The notes under the pieces: model-generated
Seen by the model: only the letters and a program-made list of their open reading frames with translations
Database searches by the model: none
Told to the model about the DNA's origin: nothing
Origin: Strigamia acuminata
Taxonomy: Eukaryota; Arthropoda; Chilopoda; Geophilomorpha; Linotaeniidae
Direction of reading: 5' to 3'
NCBI GenBank assembly: GCA_949358305.1
Contig: OX442317.1
Span: forward strand, 3,104,186-3,168,185
DNA length: 64,000 nucleotides
Made by a program: the position numbers and the translations under genes
Shown: positions 37,201 to 49,200 of the stretch, one piece after another
How the letters are laid out: every line of letters starts with the position of its first letter
Numbering within the stretch: position 1 is the stretch's first letter

Positions 37201-40200
37201 TGCATTCCTCCACTCGCCGCTTTGCTCCGCGCGCACATCCGCAGGTGCAGAGTTAGTCCGAAATCGAGTACAGCACTACACTTTCATCTCGTTCACCTGT
37301 TTCTGTCGCATGATGCAAATTTGTATCGATCCGCTTGATGTCCTTGGGAGGTGAAAGACGAGATGTGGGCTCTGGATATGTTGCGATATTCTTTTATTTT
37401 TTTTTATTTTTATTTTTTTGTTGAGGCTCGAAACGAGTAGTTTAGACCTGTTATTATTTTTTCTTACGAGTTGGTGCATGCAATAAAGTTTCTTTATGAA
37501 ATTTCTCATCGCCTTTTTATTTGCTCTACTAACGAAAAAGTGGACTGTTGAGTTTTTTCTGCGCCGGAAATGAACGTGCGCAAGTGCATTATGTCCACAG
37601 TCGGGGAGCGCTGGAGGTATAAGTTGGGGAAATGAAGAGATGAGGAGGATGAATCTTGCAGGTCTGCGAGGGGATTGATGGTCGCGCGCTGGTGTTGGGC
37701 TATCAATAAACATTAGGCTGGAATTGGTTATTAACAGCACACGTTTATGGTCGTTATGATGGGTTTGTGCGCTGCATTGTAATGAGCATGATGGGGGTCA
37801 TTTTGATTTATTAAAGTGCTTGGTTGGCGAGGGGTCGATTTGGGTTTGGAGTTTTGTTTGAGTTGGTCAATGGAGGTGGGATTTGGTGTTTATTGTTGAA
37901 TTAAGTGTTTTGTTTGTTGTTTTTTTAGTCTAGGTGGAGGTTTTTAGTGGCTTGTTGGGAATGTTTATTGTTATTGCGGCTGTATGTCTGTCGGAAAGTG
38001 GTGCATTGTGTGGAGTTTAAGAGGGAGGGTTGTAATGCTTAAGTTTACGTGGGATCTAATTTTAACAAGGATGCGGCGCAGCTGGAATTATTATGCATGA
38101 AATTTCTAATGTGGAAAAGTGGTTTAGTTTGAGTGTTCTGCAAGTTTTGCGAGTTTCTCTCAATTTTTAAATGGGTTGTTTCCGCAGTGTATTGTTACAA
38201 TTTGGGTATTTGGAAATTGTTTTGCAGTTTAAACAGTGTAAAGTTTTGGATTTTTTTAAATGATGCAAAATTTTGGATTTTTTAAACGATGCAAAAGTTT
38301 GGATTTTTAAAACGATGAAAAATTTTGGATTTTTAAACGATGCAAAATTTTGGATTTTTTTAAACAATCCTAAATTTTGGATTTTTTTAAACAATGCAAA
38401 ATTTTGGATTTCTAAACAATGGAAAATTTTGGATTTTTAAAACAATGAAAAATTTTAGATTTTTTAAACGATGCAAAATTTTAGATTTTTAAAACGATGC
38501 AAAATTTTGGATTTTTAAAATGATGCAAAATTTTAGATTTTTAAAACAATGCAAAATTTTGAATTTTTAAAACGATGCAAAATTTTAGATTTTTAAAACG
38601 ATGCAAAATTTTGGATTTTCACAATTGAAATTTCGTACATTAAACAATGCATTGAGGATTAGCAAGAATATAAAATGTGAATTCCCCGAATTAAAAAACA
38701 ATTAAGGACAAAATGTGAATCATTAAACGCGAAGCAACAAAACAAAGGCGCAAAACAGAAGCACGTATTACAAATTATCTCTCATATCATAACCATGGAC
38801 CTTTTAATCCCATCTGAAAACCTTGGCATTCATTCCGCATGCTTTTCCAAGTGATTGGAATTTCCTTAAAGGACGTACATTTTTGTTTAATGAACCACTC
38901 TAGGCGCTTTAAATAATGCAACGACAGAGAAACGAAAATGGTAAATTTCAATCTAAATTGGAAAACCCACCGAGACAGTTTCTCCCACAATCCATCCAAA
39001 CATTAAAGAAATTAAATTTGCCAAATTGTCAGATTTGACGTCCGAACCAGAGGGTCCAGTGTTTACCACGGGTCCACCACTGCGCGTTGATTTCGCCAAC
39101 TCGACCGGCGCCAGAATCGACTGCACGGCGCGTGGCAATCCATCTCCATTGGTAAAATGGACCCTGCTCGACGGGAACTCCGCAGATGACATCCCCGGAC
39201 TACGCCACGTGCTTTCGAATGGATCTCTAATTTTTCTCCCCTTTCGACCCGAGGATTACAGGGCAGATGTGCATTCCGTCACGTACATCTGTCACGCTAA
39301 GAACACTTGGGGGATGATCAGGAGTAGGGATACGCAAGTCAGAGCAGGTGAGTGAAATATTAATTTTTTTTTTATTAATTAATTTTTTTTTTTTTTTTTG
39401 GGGGGAATTTATTTCCGGTGGATTATGGCGAGTGGTTTTTAAAGCGAGCTGGAGATGGAGTAATGCGTATGACCTAGTTTTCCACTCGAAAGGATTTCAA
39501 TTTTTTCTTTATAACAACAGCGGTGGGCATCGATCGCGTTTTGTCTGTTTCTTTTAAAGGGGTTCATAATAATTGAGACGTTTTGGGGTTTGGGAGAAGT
39601 TTGGCTTGGAAATGCCTCGATTTTTGAAAAGGGGAAAGGAAAAAAAGAAGGGTTGCTTAACGTTTATTGCGTTTGCATTGGAGCGTGTTAGATTTGTAGT
39701 CAAGTAGAGTTATTATTAAAATGTAAGCGAACAGTGAGGGAAACTTTGTTCAGCATTTGTTTATCTTTTGCCCCCTGGAGCTTCGCTGCGCGGCATCAAC
39801 AAATTAGATTTAACTTGGCGATGAAATGAAAATGAAAATGGAAATGAAATGAAATGAAGTGGTTTTTATTTTATTTTTTATTTTATTTTTTATATTTATT
39901 TTTTATGTTTTAATTTTTTTTCAGTCGTGTTACAGTTGTACGAAGTTCAAGTGTACGATGAGTATGCGATACGTGGGAATACTGCAGTTATGCGATGTCA
40001 CATACCAAGTTTTGTCAAAGATTATGTTTCAGTGATGTTTTGGCTCGAAGAACCTGCGTCCGGTGGGTCCACTAATGTCATAGAAACAGGTAATAAATAA
40101 TAATAAATTTTTTCGTACAGAAATATACTTTTAGGGCATTTTTTGAAGTAAAAATAAATTTTCACGTGCAAAAGAAAGAAAAAAATGAATTTTTGTGCTA

Positions 40201-43200
40201 ATAAAATTTACAGAAATGCATTTTTAGGTAAAAAATCCAAAAAAATGAATTTTATGTGGAAAATCCAACAAAAATGCATTTTTAATGTGCAAAATCCAAC
40301 AAAAATACATTTTTAGATTAAAAATCCATCAAAAATGCATTGACAGGTGAAAAATCTATCAAAAATGCAATTTTTATGTGAAAGATCTATCAAAAATGCA
40401 ATTTTTATGTGCAAAATCGAACAAAAATGCATTTTCAGGCAAAAAATCCAACAAAAATGCATTTGTGTGTGCAAAAATGAATTATTTTACACGAAACAGC
40501 CCGACAAAAATGAATTATTTTACACGAAAAAGCCCGACAAAAAAGATTTTTTTAATCCTGAGATTGTTTATTATGATTTGTCGCATGACCTTTCTATCCG
40601 AGTTTCAACTTTTCCTTTCGTAGTTGTTGTTAAACCAAATTTGTATTATCCCGCGGAAATTGAACCTTACCTCATTTTCATTCAATTCTATTAGTGAAAA
40701 CATTTACACGAGACCCCAGATGGCAGTGTCCACTAAAAGATGCCCCTGGGACTTTTTTATTTCACTCAACTCAACCCGCTCCCCGAAAGAAATTCTTTCC
40801 CCCGAATTCCCACCCGCAAATTGCCTGCAACACACTCACTCCTCTTATTTCTTTTTATTCCGTAAACGACCCGCATTTAAAAGACGAGTTGCGCATTTCT
40901 TTCATTCCCCCACCCGCTGTACCCGGAAATGATGGCACAAATTGTGTTTCCCACCATTTTTTCTTCTTCTTCTTTTTATTTTTTCTTTCTTTTTTTTTTG
41001 AGGTTTCATTTCTGAAATCCGATTGTGTCACTTTGTGCTCTTTTCGCGCGCTCTCTCTGGGGGAATGGCGGGAGATGGAGGGAGACGGAGCGGAGCAGAG
41101 AGTAAAGCAAAGCGATAAGCGCGTCTGAAAGAGCCTTAAAAGCAAAACTAAAGTGCGATTTCGATCGCAGGAGGACGCTACCTCATCACGGCCACCGGGG
41201 AATTGCATATCGGACACGCGAACACGTCGGATAACGCCAACGCGTACCGGTGTCGGACCCTGCACCGTCTCACGGGAGAAATGCGACTGAGCGCCGTCAG
41301 TCCTTCGGGAAGACTCTACGTTACAGGTATACGGTGAAATGAGCGTTGCAACTTGCTGTTTTCGGTTCGTTTTAATTAGTCGTTGACTCGTTTCGTTTTG
41401 CTAGAGCCGCGAGGAAGCGTTCCGCCGCGAATTACAGACCACAGGCCTTCGGTTCACGTGGTCCAAGGAGATGCGGTTCTGCTGCCGTGCGCAGCTCAAG
41501 GCTTCCCATTACCGTCTTATAGGTGAGATTTATGGCTCTCTGGTGATGTGGCAAGTTCATGTTTGCTAGATTGTAATTATTGTGTGCCGGGAATTAATTC
41601 CTGTATCTTTGGGGTGAAAATTTAAAAAGTTTGCCGATTTCCCACGGGAGGAATTGCCGGGTATTTTAAGGGGAATCGTCGGATCGTTGGTGGGTTAACA
41701 TCCCCGAGAGTGAGTGTGGGGAAAGTGGTTTTTTTTGGGTGTTAATCGATGGGAATGGGTTTGTGAGAGATGATTAGACGAATTATAAGGATTTTTTTTC
41801 AATGCAGGATGTTTCAGATTACTTGTGTAGGAAAATTGTTGTTTTTACTTCCGTTTTTCAACCAGAAAGTGCTGACGAGGAGATACGATGAGCATCTAAT
41901 ATTTATTTAAATGTACAATGTTGGAAAGCATTATTTGACAGTGGAAGTTGTCCCGCAGTGTTAGAACTTTTTGCTGGCAAATGGCGGACGATTGACATCC
42001 CGCATTTACGTTTTTGGCGGACGTTATAACTATAGTTCAATTTTATTTGACATTTGATTTAAAAATAATGCCTGAAAATTATTTATTGTATTTTTAGATA
42101 TTATTTTTAAATCAAACGTTAAATAAAATTGAACTATAGTTATAACGTTCGCCAAAAATGTAAATGCGGGACGTCAGTTGTCCGCTATTTGCCCACAAAA
42201 TAACGTCATTTTGCACAGTTTCGGCCGGATGGGGCCACGAACACAAGACAGAATCGCATTGCAGTCTAACAATTAAATTGTGCTAGATGTGAAGTCCTGT
42301 AGTTGATCATCTTAGGTATCACTATTGAGTTGACAATTGTAGAAATCACAAATCATTTGGGTTAAGTTATAGGAAAAGCCATTTAGGTTTTTCATTGCAG
42401 ATTTACACGAACAATGTGTTTCCTAATGCAGCTATTGACAACAACTGTTGTATTGTAGGAACCTATCTGCATCAGTGTAGCAGCTGGTGTTGTTGTAAGA
42501 AGCTGGTACACAAATTAAGTGCTCCTACAACAGTTGTTGTAAAAGGCTGCATTAGGAAACAAAATTTCACTGCTGTACATTGATCATTTAAATCAGCCAT
42601 TAAAAGTTCAAAAATTGACAATATACAAATTTCAAATTTAATAAGAATTCAAATATTCAACAAAAAATTGAAAATTTCTTTGAATTTATTCAATTTTATT
42701 TTTAAAAAGTGTGATATATTTTTAAAAATCTGATCCTATTTATACCGTTAGAGCAAATATATCATTAGAAAAGCTAAATATGTGGCTTTCAGCTTTGATG
42801 AATTGAAATGTTTTCCTGGTGTACCGCAAGTTGTGTAAAAAAAATTGAAGTTGAAAGCCCACGTCGTATTTCGCGGGAATTTTATGTCCAAGTTTGGATT
42901 AAATTGAACCCGCGTGAGCTTTACGAGCTTTATGACTAACTCGAGCTCCAAATTAATTTATTTATTTATAAAACATTAAATTAACAATGCATGTAATCGC
43001 AAAAGAAGCTACTGTAGCAAAAAATTGCAGCAAAAAACCTGCACACCGAATGACAAGAGCAATCTTTGCCCGCTTCTTTTGGGAACTCGAAATAAATCTT
43101 TTTTGACATTTTTTGTCATTTTTATAGTCCTCGTTTTATTGTAGTTGGTTCGCCAAGATGAATGAAGTGGAAGTTTTACCGATTTCCACTTCGAGTCGGA

Positions 43201-46200
43201 TTTTACACATGGGCGGGAGCCTCATGCTGACCAGCGCCCTCATTTTAGATGCGGGAACTTACATCTGCGAGGTGACAAACAGCATGGGAGTTGTTCGCAT
43301 CGAAACCGTACTCACAGTCAGCGGTAAGTGATACAAAACAAACATTCGTGCGCAATCTCCCATTTCTCGATTTTCACAGCAAAAAAAATATATATATAAA
43401 AAAAAAATGCTTCCACACTAAAAATAATGACTTTCCTCGTTGACCAGTGGTCATTTTCTGCACTAACGAATGCAATTGGGCACGATTTTCAATTTTTCAA
43501 ACTTTTGCCCACAAAAATCGATTCGGAACTTGTGGAATTGCGTCAAATCCGAGATTACAAACAGGAAATAGGAAAATGAAAATTTTTTAAAAATGTTTTC
43601 TTTGTTTTGCAGCGCCGTTATCTGCCTACATTTACCCGCAACGGCAGGTGGTGGACGTCGGGCAATCTGCGACACTCACGTGCGTTATATCTGGATATCC
43701 GTTCACCCAAGTGACCTGGATGAAAGACGCCAGACCGCTGCTGACCGATACAATTAATCAACTCTCTCAAGAAGTTCTCAGATTGGACGCGGTTCATCGC
43801 CGCGATCGAGGGATGTACCAGTGCTTTGTAAACAATCATCTCGAAGTGGTTCAGGGAACTGCCGAATTGATTTTAGGAGGTAAACAATGAAAAAGAAAAT
43901 AAAATGAAATGAAAAAAAAATCAATCAATCAATCAATTCGATTGATTCGGTGGGGAAAACAATTTGCAGATATCCGGCCGGAATTCCAGAGAGTTTTCTC
44001 GGACAAAGCTGTGCAGCCGGGCTCGTTTGTGTCGCTAGAGTGCGCCGTTTCCGGAAGTCCCACCCCGCAAGTCGTTTGGACGTTGGACGGACAAGTGCTG
44101 AAGAATCGCGACAACAAAGTGACCTCGGCCAATTTCGTGGACGACAACAGCGATGTGATGAGTTTGGTCAACATTTCACAAGTCGGCATGCAAGATGGCG
44201 GCGAATACGTGTGCACGGCGAGCAATGTGGCGGGCAGTGTGCGACACGTCGGAAGAATCAACGTGCAAGGTAATTTACAATTCCACGCTAATGTAAATAA
44301 ATTATAATTTATTCATATCTCGCAAAATCCTTTTCCAACTGGGTTTTCTGTGGTTTTCCCAGTTCTCGGAGCAAAGGCAAGCTTCGCTTCTCAACTGATC
44401 GCGGCTTACCAATATGCTTCAAAAATATACTTTACAATATACAGCATTTGCTACGTGGTGTATGTGGTTTAGATTGCTTTTATCTGAGGATGGATTGTAT
44501 TGTTAGCAATACAATCAATGAGGCCATCAAGCAGCTTCCATATTTTCCTCTTAGCAACGGTTGGTTAGGTAATAAAGGGTTACTCTTTTCTTAGTAAAGA
44601 CTAGAGAATAGTGACTGACTTTTTTAGATTGATTCATTCTCTGGGCAGGATATTGAACAGTATATTATTTGGGCATTCAATGATGCATTTTCCATTAGAA
44701 TTTAAACAATGCATTTGAACATGCATTCATAATTTGACAAATAATAGTATTGGGAATGCATTTTACGCAAAAATGTATAACAAAATGCATTTTAATATAC
44801 ATTGCAATATAATTTCAATGTATTTTTGTACCATATGGGAATACCCTGCACGGGTACTTGCCTGTGGGGTCAATAATACAAACAATACAAAAAAATGCCA
44901 CGCATTTGAGGGTCCAACTTTAAATTCTGCTTTTAACCCAATCATAAGTTGAAAGGATCACGTGCAATGCCCGAAAACAAATCTAGGGAAAGAATTGAAT
45001 TGTATCAAAATGTTGGTCAGTAATTGATCCGGGCTCTTGGGAGCCCTGTGGGACTGATGCCATAATGTGATATTGATTTTTATGATTTTATTTGTCAACA
45101 TTTTGATGTGTTTTTGGTGGGCGAGAGATTTGTTTTTGTTTTGATTGATTTTGTTTTTTTGTTTGTTGTGTGTGTTTATTTCAGGGCCCCCATTTATCCG
45201 ATTAGTGTCGAATGTGGCGGCAGTTGCTGGAACGGATTTGGTGGTTCGTTGCTACGTTTCTGGATTTCCGATTGATTCCGTTCACTGGGAAAGAGGTAAA
45301 ATGGAAATGAAACGTTGAGTATTTTATCCGATGATTGCGGCGATGCTCTGTCTCGTTAGCTCAGCTCCGAGCGACGAAATTTAAAATTGAAATGAGCCGG
45401 CAGATGGTGGAGAAAAATTCGAAACATTTTTGCAATAATTTCAAATGCGAAAATCCTATTTAAAAGCGTCAATACGGAGCGGAGTAATGCGGAGAAGTGC
45501 GGAGCAATGCAGCAAAGCCAACCGTCGTGCGAATTGTGATGACGACGAGTTGGCGCCGCTCGCTCGCAACGGAAATTCGCGATCGCTGCCAAATTCTTCC
45601 ACTCAAGGTCGAAGTTTTTGAATTTCTACATTTTTTTTTCATCGATAGACGCTCGAATTCTGCCCTTTAATATCCGACAAAAAGTGTACCCAAACGGCAC
45701 TCTGCTAATCCAAAACGTGCAAAAAGCACTAGACGAAGGACAGTACACTTGTGTAACCAAAGCGAGTCATCTGACAGACAGAAAACACACAAATATTTCT
45801 GTCATGGGTAAGTACTATTAAAAAACACTTTGTTTTCTGTGTGTTTAGCTTTACACGAAGGAAAACACTTCTTCTTCAGTCCTTACATTTACATAATATG
45901 AAAAGAAAACACAGATTACTTGATACAATGCTAAATCCATTGCAAAGCGAATTAATTCGTTTTCCCCGCTTCACTGATAATGCAATAGTTAAGGGAAATG
46001 AGTTTCTGCTTTTCTTAAGCCCACAAGAAATTTCAATCCGCGCATAAATGCACTCGCAAGGAGAAAATTAGCTCTGAGCTTTTGAGTTTAATTTTTGAAT
46101 TTCTCCGCGTTTAATTAGGGTTGCAATGATTTTTTTTTTTTGATTTTTTTTTTTTTGGTTGAAAACTTTAAATGTTGGGTGTAAAAATGTGAGAAAGGCA

Positions 46201-49200
46201 TGAATTTATATTGTGTTTATATATATATATTTTATTATGGGCTTAGTGACATTTTTTTGTGTCGGGAGATTTATACGGGTTCGTAATTCAGAAGTTTGTA
46301 GTGAACGGTCCAATATATCAGATTGGAAAAAAGCGAACGGGTCTCAAATCTGATCTAAGCGAATTGAAACTGAACGTTACCTTCTCATTCACGCTTGTGT
46401 GATAAAAAAAATGGAATTACCAATAAAACACGGCCATTGAGTAATAAAAATGTGTTTGAATTTGCGGTTTTCGTCGCATTTGCTGCGAAATGATTGAAAA
46501 TGTGGTTGTTAAGCAGAGATTACCGTAGTTTTTGGTAACAAATGATCCCATTTTTGGCACGCATTACCATTTTTTTGTTTTTCTGCATTCCGCCCTGTCA
46601 AAGGTTACCAATTGAAACATTCTTGTTGGCAGCCACAAATTCCCAATAACAATCAAGCTACAAAAACAACGCACAATGTAAACACAAACAAGTCTAGAGA
46701 TCTTTATAGATACGGGTTTTTGAAAGGAATTGTCTATTAACGAGGCAAAATGCTTCGATTCAAAAAGGCAAAACAAAAAGATGTTTACGAATAAATGTTG
46801 TTAATTTATGGCTGGTTTAAACCAGATGTTAAATGATAATAAATGAAATTTCAGAATAAAAAAGAAAAAAGAAATAAAAAGAGTTTTGGAGGTGAAAATG
46901 TTGGCCCTGTTAGCAGACATTTCCTTTTCGAAAAGTGTTTTCTACTTCTTTGCTATCTGTTCTGTTCTGTTCTATTCTTTTCTTCTCTTTTCTTTCTCTT
47001 TTCTTTCTTTCGTTTTGCTCGACCATCGTGCAGCTCCTCCGAAGATCATCCCTTTCTCTTTCCAAGACGAGCACTTGCGCGAAGGGACGCGCGCTCGAAT
47101 TCAGTGCGTGTTGAGTGAAGGCGATTTGCCCATTGCCATCAGTTGGCTGAAGGACAGTCGCTCAATAAATGCTCAACTTGGCATCCTCATCAGAGATTTG
47201 GATGACTTTTCAAGCATGCTCACTGTGAACAACGTGAGTTCCCTCCATAATGGCAACTACACTTGTGTGGCCACCAACAAAGCGGCAACTTGCAATTACA
47301 CTACCGAGTTGTCAGTCAACGGTAAAACCATTTTTCTTTCTCTCTATCTCTCTCTCCCTATCTCTCTTTTGTAAGACTCTCACGTGCTTCCAGAAACAGC
47401 TAACTAAACTAACTGTCTTATTTTCGCTCTCAATTGCTTGAATGTTGTGGTTGGTACGCGGTACGCGGGCTTTGGTAGTTACTGAACGCACTAATTGTTG
47501 TTTTTCCTCCGTGGTGTTTGGTAATTTCAGTACCGCCAAAGATCTTGCCCTTTTCCTTCCGAGACGTGCAGCTGCAGGAGGGCATGCGCGCGCAAATCAC
47601 TTGTGCCATCAGTGAAGGAGATCAACCCGTGCGCATGACCTGGTTAAAGGACGGCCGCCCGTTAAACTCGGCGTTGGGGGTGGTTGTACGCGAGTTTGAT
47701 GAGCACACGAGCTCTATGAGCATTGAGCGTGTGTTTTCCGTCCATGGGGGCAACTACTCGTGCAAAGCGGCCAACAGGGCAGCAGAAGTGCAGCACACAG
47801 CTCTATTATTGGTCAATGGTAAAAGGTTTAGAGATACAACTAGATGAATGACTACAACTGCTTTTAACACATCTGTTGATTCAGTTCATTTTGATCGTTC
47901 AACTTTATTTGCTTCATTTCTTTATTCATTTCTTTATTGATTTATTCACGAGTCGCCATCTTCACTACAGAATGAATAATGGACAAAGCGATTATTTTAA
48001 ATGTCAGTTTTCGCCGCTGAAATCTTTTTCTGCTGACAACATTCGCACTGTAAACCTCTCAAGAGTCAAAAGGATTTAAGACTTAAGGGTTTTGTGTCTG
48101 CAAGAATTTTTTTTTAAAAAATTAACGTAGAAACGGCAAAAAGACAGTTAAAAATCGGATTTAATGCAAACAATTGCAGGCAAAAACAATTAACATTGGA
48201 AATGTAAATTTGTAATTGATTGAGTTTATGAAAATGGCGGCTGTGGATTGTCTGTTTGCGATCCCTGTTGACACTTGTCCGTTTTTGGTGTGATTAGTTC
48301 CACCCCGCTGGCTGACGCAGCCGCAAAACACGCAAGTTGTGCTCGGCGGATCAACGCATTTATCGTGCCAAGTGGACGGATTTCCCAAGCCCGTGGTCAC
48401 CTGGATGAAGGCGGTGGGCGATGCGCCGGGCGATTACCGCGACATTGCCTTCGAATTGGCTCATTTGAAGCTGAACGAAGAAGGCGATTTGCAAGTGTTC
48501 GGCGCCGAGGAGTCGGACAAGGGCTACTACTTATGCAAAGCGTCGAACGGCATCGGAGCCGGGCTCAGCGAAGTGGTCTACCTCAGCGTACACGGTGAGT
48601 TTGTGTGACGGCTGAGCATTTTGTTTGCTGGAAACTCGAGTTCCTTCTCCTCCAGCTTATTGGTCATCCCTCAACTGTCGCTGATTGCCGCAGTGCCGGC
48701 TTACTTCCAGACCAAGACTCGCAACGCCACGGCCAAGATGGGAGGCCGAGCGGAGCTGGTTTGCGAAGCCCTCGGCGACAAGCCCCTCACCGTCTCGTGG
48801 AGCGCGCACAGGGAGTCCGCGAGAGCCGACGCGTCCTCCAAGTAAGTGCTGATGGCCGAACCATCCGTGTTGGCAAATAATGAATCGAAATTAATCGATC
48901 TAGATACAAAGTGAAGGAAAATGAGTGGGAAAAGGGCAGCAGGTCCGAGCTGGTCATCGAGAGTGTGGGCAAAAGCGACAGCGGCATCTATCCCTGTGTG
49001 GCGACGAACGCGTACGGGGAAGACGAGTCGTACGTGCAGCTCATCGTGCAGGAGCTTGCCGAAGCGCCGTCGCATCTTCGAGCCAACGACATCGGCAGCA
49101 GGAAGATTCGGCTTTCCTGGACGGCGCCTTTCAGTGGGTACTCTCCTATTAATCTTTATGTCCTGGAAATTAAGGAGAAGTCGGGCGGAAAGTGGACGGA

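Larger units (their letters stand above)
34286..39032. other. Dscam intron 1, 3' part
   Basis: No exon recognised. Contains MITE copy C (35188-35346), an X-box-like site (36072), a (TG)n/(CATG) patch at about 35939-35985, minisatellites at 36420-36649 and 38235-38622, and a GC-richer patch at about 37200-37260. Confidence 0.6.
41523..43144. other. Dscam intron between the Ig3 half-exons
   Basis: In insects and crustaceans, this half-domain is encoded by a large array of alternative exons. Here I find no second copy of the Ig3 C-terminal half-exon (43145-43323). The intron instead carries a foldback element and a hairpin, listed separately. Confidence 0.6.
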
